The notes under the pieces: model-generated
What the model saw: the letters and a program-made list of their open reading frames with translations, nothing else
What the model was told of the DNA's origin: nothing
The model's database searches: none
Position numbers and translations under genes: made by a program
DNA from: a bacterium
Lineage (GTDB): Bacteria; Bacillota; Clostridia; Lachnospirales; Lachnospiraceae
Length of the DNA: 34,050 nucleotides
Assembly: GCA_004562765.1 (NCBI GenBank)
Contig: SFRL01000032.1
Location: 1 to 34,050 of the forward strand
Direction: 5' to 3'
In this document: positions 25,346 through 32,270 of the stretch, piece after piece
How the letters are laid out: each line of letters begins with the position of its first letter
Numbering within the stretch: position 1 is the first letter of the stretch

Positions 25346-25430
25346 ATAAGCCTACCTTGTTACTTGGCCGTTTCAGGTAGGCTTATTGTCAATACCGAGG
25401 CTAACCACTTTGTGGGCGGTTGCTCTTTGT
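25335..25430 (-). ncRNA. Antisense antitoxin RNA (RatA-like) to the toxin
   Basis: A minus-strand promoter (TTGAAA-17 bp-TATAAT) would start an RNA near 25430 that runs into the perfect 13-bp hairpin 25345-25387 and ends in an ATTTATTTT tail, about 95 bases in all. It overlaps the last codons and the 3' untranslated part of the toxin message. The conserved segment reading CTAACCACTTTGTGGGCGGT on the plus strand (25391-25410) is inside it. The arrangement matches TxpA/RatA-type modules. Ends are inferred, not measured. Confidence 0.65.
25345..25387 (-). terminator. Terminator of the antisense RNA
   Basis: AATAAGCCTACCT (25345-25357) is perfectly complementary to 25375-25387. On the minus strand it is followed by a T-rich tail (TTATTTATTTT), but on the plus strand by GTCAATACC, so it works mainly as a minus-strand terminator. 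Confidence 0.7.
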
Positions 25431-25436
25431 GCATTC

Positions 25437-25465
25437 ATTATAGCCCTAATCAATTCTTTTTTCAA
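25437..25465 (-). promoter_or_regulatory. Promoter of the antisense antitoxin RNA
   Basis: On the minus strand TTGAAA (25460-25465), exactly 17 bp, then TATAAT (25437-25442): 11 of 12 consensus bases. It is stronger than the toxin promoter, as needed for silencing. Confidence 0.75.
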
Positions 25466-25475
25466 GCATTTTGAG

Positions 25476-25706
25476 CTAGGGATTTTTGGGAAATTGATTT
25501 TTTATATTGGAAACTCCACAGATATAATTCATATCTACATTATAGAATTTAGCAAGTTGAATCAGTAGTTCGACAGGCATGCGTACTTTGCCCTTTTCAT
25601 AATCAGAGTAGGTTGTTTGGGCGATATTCAAAAGATCTGCCACCTGAGTTTGATTGAGATTATCATTCTAGCGGAGCAAATGAATACGCTCACAATAGTT
25701 GGTCAT
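25476..25706 (-). pseudogene. XRE-family regulator inactivated by an amber codon
   Basis: Reading down the minus strand from ATG 25706 (GGAGG 8 bases upstream): MTNYCERIHLLR, then TAG at codon 13 (25668-25670), then an intact HTH_3 domain NDNLNQTQVADLLNIAQTTY, SDYEKGKVRMPVELLIQLAK and so on to a TAG at codon 77 (25476-25478). The frame is otherwise unbroken, so this looks like one recent nonsense mutation. It is a paralogue of the intact regulator 30 bp upstream (shared QTTYS-YE-GK...P-E--I-LA--Y-V---Y--G-S pattern). Read-through or downstream re-initiation would restore most of the DNA-binding domain, but no good start is visible after the stop. Confidence 0.85.
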
Positions 25707-25736
25707 GAATAAATCCTCCATGTAATTGCTTTGTAT

Positions 25737-26003
25737 CTATTTGAGTTTAGGGGGATTGCGCCCTGAAGTACGATTACTACAATCACCTGGCGGTTGCCAT
25801 TTCTTATATTTTGAGCGACCGAGTAGATAATCGACAGATACATCATAATAATCAGCTAATTTTATGAATACTTCGATGGGTATATTGATCTTTCCGAGCT
25901 CATATTTTGAATAGGTCGTTTGCTTTACATTCAAGTAATCAGCCAATTCCTGTTGCTTCTTATCACAATCTTCTCGTAGATTTCTAATATTTTCAAATAT
26001 CAT
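25737..26003 (-). CDS. XRE-family transcriptional regulator
   Basis: 88-residue repressor-like protein with a single HTH_3 domain at about 6-65: NIRNLREDCDKKQQELADYL, NVKQTTYSKYELGKINIPIE, then FIKLADYYDVSVDYLLGRS. The C-terminal tail of about 20 residues (Lys/Pro/Gly/Asn-rich) has no domain. The recognition helix QTTYSKYE is almost the same as in the dead paralogue (QTTYSDYE), so both may have bound the same sites. It is divergent from the transglutaminase-led operon, and two palindromes lie between them, so it probably represses that operon and itself. No ligand-binding domain is present, so how it is relieved is unknown. Confidence 0.9.
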   Translation of the reverse strand: MIFENIRNLREDCDKKQQELADYLNVKQTTYSKYELGKINIPIEVFIKLADYYDVSVDYLLGRSKYKKWQPPGDCSNRTSGRNPPKLK

Positions 26004-26055
26004 GCACAGATAGGTTTCCTTCCATAAAATTATATGTCAGAATTATTTGTTTCAT

Positions 26056-26061
26056 ATTATA
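26056..26061 (-). promoter_or_regulatory. -10 box of the XRE regulator promoter
   Basis: ATTATA on the plus strand is TATAAT on the minus strand, 53 bp upstream of the regulator start. The -35 position (CAATAG) is poor. Operator 1 would occupy the spacer. Confidence 0.45.
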
Positions 26062-26065
26062 AAAA

Positions 26066-26080
26066 AGTCGTAACAAGACT
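26066..26080. promoter_or_regulatory. Operator 1, imperfect palindrome
   Basis: AGTCGTAACAAGACT: half-sites AGTCGT and AAGACT (reverse complement AGTCTT, 5 of 6 match) around AAC. Its centre is 25 bp from that of operator 2, with which it shares AGTCGTA and GACT. Confidence 0.55.
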
Positions 26081-26081
26081 A

Positions 26082-26110
26082 TTGAAAAATAGTCGTATCA
26101 CGACTATAAT
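26082..26110 (+). promoter_or_regulatory. Strong promoter of the Dlt-like operon
   Basis: TTGAAA (26082-26087), 17-bp spacer, TATAAT (26105-26110): 11 of 12 consensus bases. Operator 2 covers most of the spacer and the first two bases of the -10, so a bound repressor would exclude RNA polymerase. Confidence 0.75.
26090..26106. promoter_or_regulatory. Operator 2, perfect palindrome
   Basis: TAGTCGTATCACGACTA is a perfect 7-bp inverted repeat around a 3-base centre, within the spacer of the operon promoter. Its position between a divergent XRE gene and the operon makes it the best candidate binding site for that regulator. Confidence 0.65.
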
Positions 26111-26147
26111 GAGAAAAAATTGTTAATTATATACGAGGAGAAATGAT

Positions 26148-27725
26148 TTGAGAACTTCGAAAGAGAAGATAAAGACGGCGAAGATGCAAATGAGGATAAA
26201 TGTTTTGAAGAAACTGTTTTTTTTACCGATAATTGCTGTTTCACTGATGATGGCACTAGTATTAGTAGCAGATATGAACGTACAGGCCGCCGAAAAGAAG
26301 ATTTCTGCGACGATTTCCAGTGAAACGGTGACGGTCGGAAAACAGATACGGATTGAGACGAAAACGAAAAACGTAAGGTATGCGACCTGTGATCCGGCGA
26401 TTGCCACCGTCAGTGATGAGGGTGTGATCACAGGAAAAAAGGCGGGAAATGTAGTCATTACAGTGAAGAAAAATGGCTATCAGCCAAGAAAATTTTCTGT
26501 TGCGGTCAAAGCATACGGCAAATATCCGTCAATTCCGGTGACATTGGAAGATGTTGGAATGAAACTGGAATATGGCCGCGAACAGATTGATGCTGTGATT
26601 ACCAATCACGCAAAGAGCGGTAGTATCCAAAAGATCGAATATGTGTATGATGCATACATCTTTCATTCGGAATCAGAGGAAAACGGGGATGCCATTGTGG
26701 AGACACCAACGTCCGTGACGGATGATGGAGAGGTCATTATTACGGATGACAGTCAGGATGAAAATTCGGATCAAGTGATAGATAGCCAACGCGTGACGAT
26801 TTGTGTGGAAAAGATTGCCGCCGGCAAAAAAAAGACCGTACATGTCACAGGAGACTTTGGAGATCCGGAGCTTTTGGATATGCGTCTGCTTCGTGTGCGC
26901 ATCTACACCAAAAAAACAATACTAAATTATAATATGAAAAACGGGCATCTGTCTGTTTCATGGACGATCAAGGATACCAAACCACCTGTGATTACCGGAT
27001 GGGTCGGGAAGAACGGCTATAATTCCAAAGATTTTTATATGGTTGCATATTCTGACCGGGAATACGATTTTAAGAAATATGTTCATGCCAGCGATAATAT
27101 GGGTGGAAAAGTGGCATTGAGCGTGGATATGAGCAAGGTTAACTGGAAAAAGAGCGGTGTTTACACGATTACCTATACAGCGAAGGACCTGGCTGGTAAT
27201 GTGGCGAAGAAAAACGCGAAGGTGCAGGTGAGAGCAGTCAATGACCTGGATCGTATGGCGGATTCTATTTTGAAAGATATCGTGAAGGATTCCTGGTCGG
27301 ATCAGAAAAAAGCAGAAGCGATCTATCGGTATATGCGAAAAAACTACATTTACGTAGACAGTAATGACCATGAGAGCTGGGAAAAATCAGCCTTGTATGG
27401 TCTTCGTTACCAGAGCGGAAACTGCTTTGTGTTTTATTCGGTTTCCAGGCTGCTTTTGACGCGGTGTGGAATTCCGAATATCGAGGTAAAGCGTTCTGCC
27501 GGAAGCAGGCATGGGCACTGGTGGAACTATGTCTATATAGATGGCGGCTGGTATCATTTTGATACAACCCCGCGCCGCAGGAAAGCTACCTTCTGTCTGG
27601 TGACGGATGAACAGCTTTCAGCCTACTCAAGGGCTGCCGGTAATAGCCATATCTGGGACAAAACCCTGATTCCCAAGGGTGCGACAAAAAAAATCAGCGA
27701 GGTTGTGTGGGGAAAACAGTATTAG
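26148..27725 (+). CDS. Secreted Ig-like and transglutaminase-like protein
   Basis: First gene of the Dlt-like cluster, 525 residues. I take the TTG at 26148 as start because GAGGAG lies 7 bases upstream; the next in-frame ATG (26184) has a worse site. A long signal sequence (about 1-47, hydrophobic core LFFLPIIAVSLMMALVLVAD) is followed by a BIG2-like domain (about 50-125: VTVGKQIRIETKTKNVRY, TGKKAGNVVITVKK), a poorly defined middle, a second Ig-like domain (about 280-360, YTITYTAKDLAGNVAKKNAK) and a transglutaminase-like domain (about 365-500). The Cys-His-Asp triad is visible: Cys426 in SGNCFVFYSVS, His457 in HGHWWNYVYIDGGW and Asp472 in HFDTTP. Such domains act as proteases or cross-linkers on cell-wall or surface proteins. 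Promoter and operators lie just upstream. Confidence 0.88.
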   Translation: MRTSKEKIKTAKMQMRINVLKKLFFLPIIAVSLMMALVLVADMNVQAAEKKISATISSETVTVGKQIRIETKTKNVRYATCDPAIATVSDEGVITGKKAGNVVITVKKNGYQPRKFSVAVKAYGKYPSIPVTLEDVGMKLEYGREQIDAVITNHAKSGSIQKIEYVYDAYIFHSESEENGDAIVETPTSVTDDGEVIITDDSQDENSDQVIDSQRVTICVEKIAAGKKKTVHVTGDFGDPELLDMRLLRVRIYTKKTILNYNMKNGHLSVSWTIKDTKPPVITGWVGKNGYNSKDFYMVAYSDREYDFKKYVHASDNMGGKVALSVDMSKVNWKKSGVYTITYTAKDLAGNVAKKNAKVQVRAVNDLDRMADSILKDIVKDSWSDQKKAEAIYRYMRKNYIYVDSNDHESWEKSALYGLRYQSGNCFVFYSVSRLLLTRCGIPNIEVKRSAGSRHGHWWNYVYIDGGWYHFDTTPRRRKATFCLVTDEQLSAYSRAAGNSHIWDKTLIPKGATKKISEVVWGKQY

Positions 27726-27754
27726 AACGTGAGGGAGATACAGGCAGAGTACAA

Positions 27755-29269
27755 ATGTGTAAAACGATCATAGACTATCTGGAACTTGAAAAAATGACCG
27801 GCGCAGAGGGTGAGCAGCTTTTTTTAAAGGATGAGAAAGGCGCACTCACGCGAAGAGATTTTTTTGGAAAGGTCATGCAGACGGCCGGCTGGCTGCATAA
27901 TGAGGGCTGCTTTAATGAACCGGTCGGCGTAGCTGCGGCGCATACGGCAGAGACATTGTGGTTGTATTTGGGCATCTTGGTGAGCGGAAACTATTATATT
28001 CCGCTCCAACCGGATATGAAGCAGGAGCGGTTTGAAAAAATCAGAACAAAAACGGGCGTGCGCTTTCTTCTGACCGGGTCTGAGACCATCTCCCAGGAGT
28101 GGGTGCAGGATGCGGATGTATGCCTGGTGCCCGGGGAAAAAATCGCGGAAATAGAGACTGATTTCACGATGGAAAATGAATTTGCCGGATGTCGAAAGAA
28201 CCTGCCGGAGAATGCGCCGATGTACGTGATTTTTACTTCGGGATCTACCGGAGAGCCAAAGGGAATTGTTAAGACCCATCGTTCGATGATCTCTTTTTTA
28301 GATTCCTATATACAGACATTTGGTTTTACAGAGAGTGACCGCCTGGCGAGCCAGACACCGTTTTATTTTGATGCTTCCGCGAAAGATATTTTTCTTGCGT
28401 TAAAATTAAAATGTCAGCTACATATCTTGGATGAGCGGATGTTTGTGGCACCACTTCGACTGGCAGAATATCTGAAGGAGGAAATGATCACGGTTATTCA
28501 GTGGGTGCCGTCGGCACTCTGTATGCTGTCGCGCTTTCGCGTGTTTGATCAGGTATCTCTCACCGGACTGAAAAAGGTTCTGTTTGTGGGAGAGGTGATG
28601 CCGGTCAATCAGCTGAAGATCTGGATGGAGGCACTGCCGGATACAGAGTTTGTCAATTTATACGGGGCATCGGAGCTGGCAGGCGTATGCATGTGTTATC
28701 CTGTTCGAGCCCTTCCCGAAACGGAGGATTGTCTTCCCATCGGATATCCGCTGCCCGGATGCGAGGTGTTTCTGGTCCGGGATGGACGTGTGGTAAAAGA
28801 TCCCGAAGAAATCGGAGAGATTTACGTGCGAAGTATCACGATCGCGTCCGGTTATCTGGATGATCCCAAGCGCAGCGCGGAGGTTTTCGTGGAACAGCCG
28901 TGTGAGGAATTGCCAAAAGCCTTTTATTATAAAAGCGGTGATCTGGCGAGGTATGATGAGCAGGGAGCGCTCGTTTTCGTATCCCGTGGTGATTATCAGA
29001 TCAAGCATATGGGGCATCGGATCGAACTGGGAGAGATCGAGAGCGTGCTCATGAAGCTGCCGCAGATCGCGAGCTGCTGCTGTCTGTATGAGAAACAGAA
29101 GATCATTCTGTTTTATGAGGGAGCACCGGAACGCAAAGAGGTGACTCAGTATTTGAAGGACACGCTGGCATCCTACATGCGGCCGAATAAGATCATACAG
29201 GTTGCGCAGATGCCGCGCAATACCAATGGCAAGGCAGACCGAGGTGCGTTAAAGGAGTTGCTAAAATAA
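27755..29269 (+). CDS. DltA-like amino-acid adenylating enzyme
   Basis: ANL-family ligase that makes an aminoacyl-adenylate and loads it on the carrier protein encoded next. I start at ATG 27755, giving 504 residues and a DltA-like N-terminus (TIIDYLELEK); the ribosome site is weak and a GTG at 27707 is in frame. Motifs: A3 YVIFTSGSTGEPKGIVKTHR, A4 with Asp206 in FYFDASAKDIF (the residue that holds a substrate amino group), A5 NLYGASELAGV, A7 YKSGDLARY, A8 HRIELGEIE and A10 NTNGKADR with its catalytic Lys. In D-Ala-specific DltA the segment before A5 reads CGEV; here it is LFVGEVMP with Val278. So the fold and reaction are clear, but D-alanine as substrate is doubtful. Confidence 0.88.
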   Translation: MCKTIIDYLELEKMTGAEGEQLFLKDEKGALTRRDFFGKVMQTAGWLHNEGCFNEPVGVAAAHTAETLWLYLGILVSGNYYIPLQPDMKQERFEKIRTKTGVRFLLTGSETISQEWVQDADVCLVPGEKIAEIETDFTMENEFAGCRKNLPENAPMYVIFTSGSTGEPKGIVKTHRSMISFLDSYIQTFGFTESDRLASQTPFYFDASAKDIFLALKLKCQLHILDERMFVAPLRLAEYLKEEMITVIQWVPSALCMLSRFRVFDQVSLTGLKKVLFVGEVMPVNQLKIWMEALPDTEFVNLYGASELAGVCMCYPVRALPETEDCLPIGYPLPGCEVFLVRDGRVVKDPEEIGEIYVRSITIASGYLDDPKRSAEVFVEQPCEELPKAFYYKSGDLARYDEQGALVFVSRGDYQIKHMGHRIELGEIESVLMKLPQIASCCCLYEKQKIILFYEGAPERKEVTQYLKDTLASYMRPNKIIQVAQMPRNTNGKADRGALKELLK

Positions 29270-29291
29270 AGGTTGAGGAGAAATACATACA

Positions 29292-29519
29292 ATGGAAAGA
29301 CTGTTAGAGATATTAAATGAATTGCATGATGATATCGATTATGAAACGGAGACAAAGCTGGTGGATGATAAGCTGTTTAATTCCTTTGATCTGATCACCC
29401 TGGTGGCAGAGCTTAGCGATGAGTTTGATATTGAGATTACAGCGAAGGAATTTATACCGGAAAATTTTAATTCCGCGCAGGCACTGTGGCAGATGATTCA
29501 GGAATTGTCGGGAGAATAG
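29292..29519 (+). CDS. DltC-like acyl/aminoacyl carrier protein
   Basis: 75-residue, strongly acidic four-helix carrier. Its phosphopantetheine arm is expected on Ser31 in LFNSFDLITL, where the residue before the serine is Asn instead of the usual Asp of the DSL motif. Helix 2 (FDLITLVAELSDEFDIEI) and EFIPENFNSAQALWQMI are standard for DltC-sized carriers. ATG start with GAGGAG 11 bases upstream. It sits 22 bp after the ligase and 16 bp before the acyltransferase, so it is almost certainly the shuttle between them. Confidence 0.9.
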   Translation: MERLLEILNELHDDIDYETETKLVDDKLFNSFDLITLVAELSDEFDIEITAKEFIPENFNSAQALWQMIQELSGE

Positions 29520-29535
29520 GTCTGGGAGAGAGCAT

Positions 29536-31137
29536 ATGTTATTTACATCATACGGTTTTGTTGCATTTTTTCTGTGCTGTTTTGTGCTTTATTATCTGTT
29601 ACCCAAGCGGTTTCAAGGCGGCTTTTTGCTGGTGGCAAGCTATTTTTTTTATTTTCAGGGCGGAGCTGCCTACCCGGTCTTTTTGTTTGTGACTTCGCTG
29701 ACGGTTTACTGGGCTGCCTGCCGGATCCAGTGGATTTCAGATGAACAGGAGAACTATCTGAATACGCAGGGAAAGGAACTGAAAAGAGAAGAGCGCAAGC
29801 AATACAAACAGCAGATGAAACGGCGGATGAAGCGTTATATGCTGTTTGCGCTGCTTTTGAATCTTGGTATTCTGGCAGTGCTCAAGTATTCCAATTTTGT
29901 TATTGAAAATGTGAATGATATTTTGTATTTTGCAGGCTCGGAACGGGAGATTACCTATGTGGATCTGATCCTTCCCATAGGTATTTCTTTCTATACCTTT
30001 CAGGCAGTGGGATATCTGCTGGATGTGTACTGGCAGCGGACGAGCGCACAGAAAAGCTTTTATAAGTTTGCGTTGTTTGTGTCATTTTTTCCACAACTCA
30101 GTCAGGGACCCATCAGCCGATACGGGGATCTGTCAAAAACCTTGTATAAGCCCCATGCTTTTGACTGGAAAAATGTGCGGTTCGGACTGGAACGGATTCT
30201 GTGGGGATATTTCAAAAAGCTAGTGATCGCGGATCGAATTTATCCGGTGGTGGCAATGATCACGGAAGATCCGGAATATTATACCGGTGTGTATGTGTTT
30301 ATCGGTATGATTTTCTATGCGATCCAGTTGTATGCAGATTTTACCGGTGGCATTGATATTACGATCGGTATTGCGCAGGTGTTTGGCATTCAGGTGCAGG
30401 AAAACTTTATCCGGCCGTTTTTCTCAAAAAATATTGAGGAATACTGGCGCAGATGGCATATTTCGATGGGTTCGTGGTTTCGCGATTACATTTTCTATCC
30501 TTTGAGCCTCAGTAAGCCGATGAAACGTCTGACTACATGGACGAAGGAGCATTTCGGCCCGGCAGTGGGAAAACGAAGTAATGTATATGTGGCAACGCTA
30601 ATCGTGTGGCTGGCAACCGGTATCTGGCATGGCGCAAGTTGGAATTTTGTCATGTGGGGACTGATGAACGGTATCGTTATACTGATCTCGCAGGAATTTA
30701 CACCGCTGTATCACCGGTTTCATGAGCGTTTCCCGAAGCTGTGCGCAAGCAGGGGATATGCAGGGTTTCAGGTGATACGCACGTTCCTTCTCATGTGCTC
30801 TCTGCGGCTGTTTGACCATTATGAAGGAGTAGGAAGTGCCTTTCGCGCATTCATTCATATGTTCACACAGCTTGGAATATCGTTGCCGCTTTTGAACGCG
30901 GAGGAATTTTCTTACTTTGAATTATCGGCGGCTGATTACATAATCGTTCTGGCAGGTGTGCTTTTGATGTTTGCAGTCAGCATGATCCAACGGCGCACAA
31001 GTGTGCGTGAATATGTGGCGGCGAAGCCGTATCCGGTGCGTTATCTTGTATTTGTGGGAATGTTTTTTGCGGTACTGATTTTCGGTACATATGGGATCGG
31101 ATATGATACCTCACAGTTTATCTATAATCAGTTTTAG
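29536..31137 (+). CDS. MBOAT-family acyltransferase (DltB/AlgI-like)
   Basis: Polytopic membrane acyltransferase, 533 residues with about 10-12 hydrophobic segments, that passes the acyl group through the membrane to an extracellular acceptor. Both conserved histidines are present: His308 in EYWRRWHISMGSWFRDYIFY and the catalytic His365 in TGIWHGASWNFVMWG. Also seen are the family opening MLFTSYGFVAFFLCCFVLYY and DLILPIGISFYTFQAVGYLL. Members work either with DltA/C (D-alanylation) or with AlgJ/X-type SGNH proteins (O-acetylation). The ligase and carrier immediately upstream favour the former. The acceptor (teichoic acid, exopolysaccharide or protein) cannot be decided. Confidence 0.93.
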   Translation: MLFTSYGFVAFFLCCFVLYYLLPKRFQGGFLLVASYFFYFQGGAAYPVFLFVTSLTVYWAACRIQWISDEQENYLNTQGKELKREERKQYKQQMKRRMKRYMLFALLLNLGILAVLKYSNFVIENVNDILYFAGSEREITYVDLILPIGISFYTFQAVGYLLDVYWQRTSAQKSFYKFALFVSFFPQLSQGPISRYGDLSKTLYKPHAFDWKNVRFGLERILWGYFKKLVIADRIYPVVAMITEDPEYYTGVYVFIGMIFYAIQLYADFTGGIDITIGIAQVFGIQVQENFIRPFFSKNIEEYWRRWHISMGSWFRDYIFYPLSLSKPMKRLTTWTKEHFGPAVGKRSNVYVATLIVWLATGIWHGASWNFVMWGLMNGIVILISQEFTPLYHRFHERFPKLCASRGYAGFQVIRTFLLMCSLRLFDHYEGVGSAFRAFIHMFTQLGISLPLLNAEEFSYFELSAADYIIVLAGVLLMFAVSMIQRRTSVREYVAAKPYPVRYLVFVGMFFAVLIFGTYGIGYDTSQFIYNQF

Positions 31138-31151
31138 CGGGGAAGTTACGG

Positions 31152-32210
31152 ATGAGAAAAGGAAGGAAAATATTAGCGGCAATGGTGTCCGCAATTGTTC
31201 TGTTTACAGCTTTTGCAGGGCTTCAGCGACTGGTGATGCCAAAGTATGCCGATGGAATTCTCGAGGGAGCATTTATTAGGGAGTATTATGATGAGACGAC
31301 ACCCCATGATGTGATCATGGTGGGTGACTGTGAGGTATATGAGAATTTCAGCCCGGTAGCGCTCTGGAGAGACTACGGAATTACATGCTATATTCGCGGC
31401 AGCGCGCAGCAGCTGGTCTGGCAGTCCTATTATTTATTGGAGGATACTCTGAGATACGAAAAGCCAAAGGTCGTTGTTTACAATGTACAGTCCTTGGTTC
31501 ACAATGAGCCGCAGCGGGAGGAGTACAATCGGATGACGCTGGATGGCATGCACTGGTCGGGGAGTAAAATAAAAAGTATACTGGCATCCATGACGGAGGA
31601 GGAGCAGTTTCTGGACTATGTGTTTCCGGTTTTGAGATATCATGAGCGGATCACAGAGCTGGAGAAAAGTGATTTTATCTATTATTTTCAGCCGAGGAAA
31701 ATTACCCATAGCGGCTATTATATGCGCGTCGACCAGTATCCCTTTGAGGAACCGTTGGCAGAGGAAGAACCGGAGGACTACTCTTTTGGTGACAATGCGA
31801 TGGGTTATCTGGAACGGATGACGGAGCTTTGCAGGGAAAATGATATTCAGCTGGTGCTCATTAAGGCACCCAGCCTGTCACCGGTATGGTATGAGGAATA
31901 CGATCAGCAGGTCCGGGAGTATGCAAAGGATCACGATCTGTTGTATATCAATTATCTGGATCTGACAGATGAGTTGGGTATTGACTATGAGACAGATACC
32001 TATGATGGCGGGCTTCACATGAACCTGTACGGTGCGGAAAAGCTGTCAGCGCATCTGGGAAACGTGCTTCGTGAGAACTGCGGGCTGGAGGATCACAGAA
32101 ATGATGCGAAGTTAGCAGATGCATGGGTCAAAAAAGAACAGTTTTATGATCAGATGATCGCTGATCAGAAACAGGAATTAGAACAGTTTGGTGAGATCGT
32201 AAACTATTAA
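31152..32210 (+). CDS. SGNH/DltD-like membrane protein with Cys in the nucleophile position
   Basis: 352 residues with an N-terminal signal anchor (about 6-28) and an extracytoplasmic SGNH-hydrolase-like domain. Strand 1 ends in IMVGDCEVYENFSP, where the SGNH nucleophile (normally GDS) is Cys60. Other blocks are CYIRGSAQQLVWQSYYLLED, KPKVVVYNVQSL, LVLIKAPSLSPVWYEEY and the catalytic Asp/His region YDGGLHMNLYGAEKL (Asp285, His289). It follows the MBOAT gene by 14 bp, as DltD or AlgJ/X do. It may accept the acyl group from the MBOAT protein and pass it on. Distant from classical DltD; the name reflects fold and position. Confidence 0.82.
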   Translation: MRKGRKILAAMVSAIVLFTAFAGLQRLVMPKYADGILEGAFIREYYDETTPHDVIMVGDCEVYENFSPVALWRDYGITCYIRGSAQQLVWQSYYLLEDTLRYEKPKVVVYNVQSLVHNEPQREEYNRMTLDGMHWSGSKIKSILASMTEEEQFLDYVFPVLRYHERITELEKSDFIYYFQPRKITHSGYYMRVDQYPFEEPLAEEEPEDYSFGDNAMGYLERMTELCRENDIQLVLIKAPSLSPVWYEEYDQQVREYAKDHDLLYINYLDLTDELGIDYETDTYDGGLHMNLYGAEKLSAHLGNVLRENCGLEDHRNDAKLADAWVKKEQFYDQMIADQKQELEQFGEIVNY

Positions 32211-32270
32211 AAACAAGTTTTTAATAGTCGTGAATGATTAGTCACATTTAATTTTAAGGAGGATCAAAAA

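Noticed and set aside
25386..25568. Plus-strand 60-codon ORF after the toxin with a hydrophobic stretch
   Set aside because: It lies over the antisense RNA promoter and the dead XRE gene, has no ribosome site, and is explained by the RNA and pseudogene on the other strand.
26148..32210. Classical dltABCD operon
   Set aside because: Gene types match, but the ligase lacks the D-Ala-marking Cys, the SGNH protein is not close to DltD, and the transglutaminase leader is unusual, so I avoid the dlt symbols.
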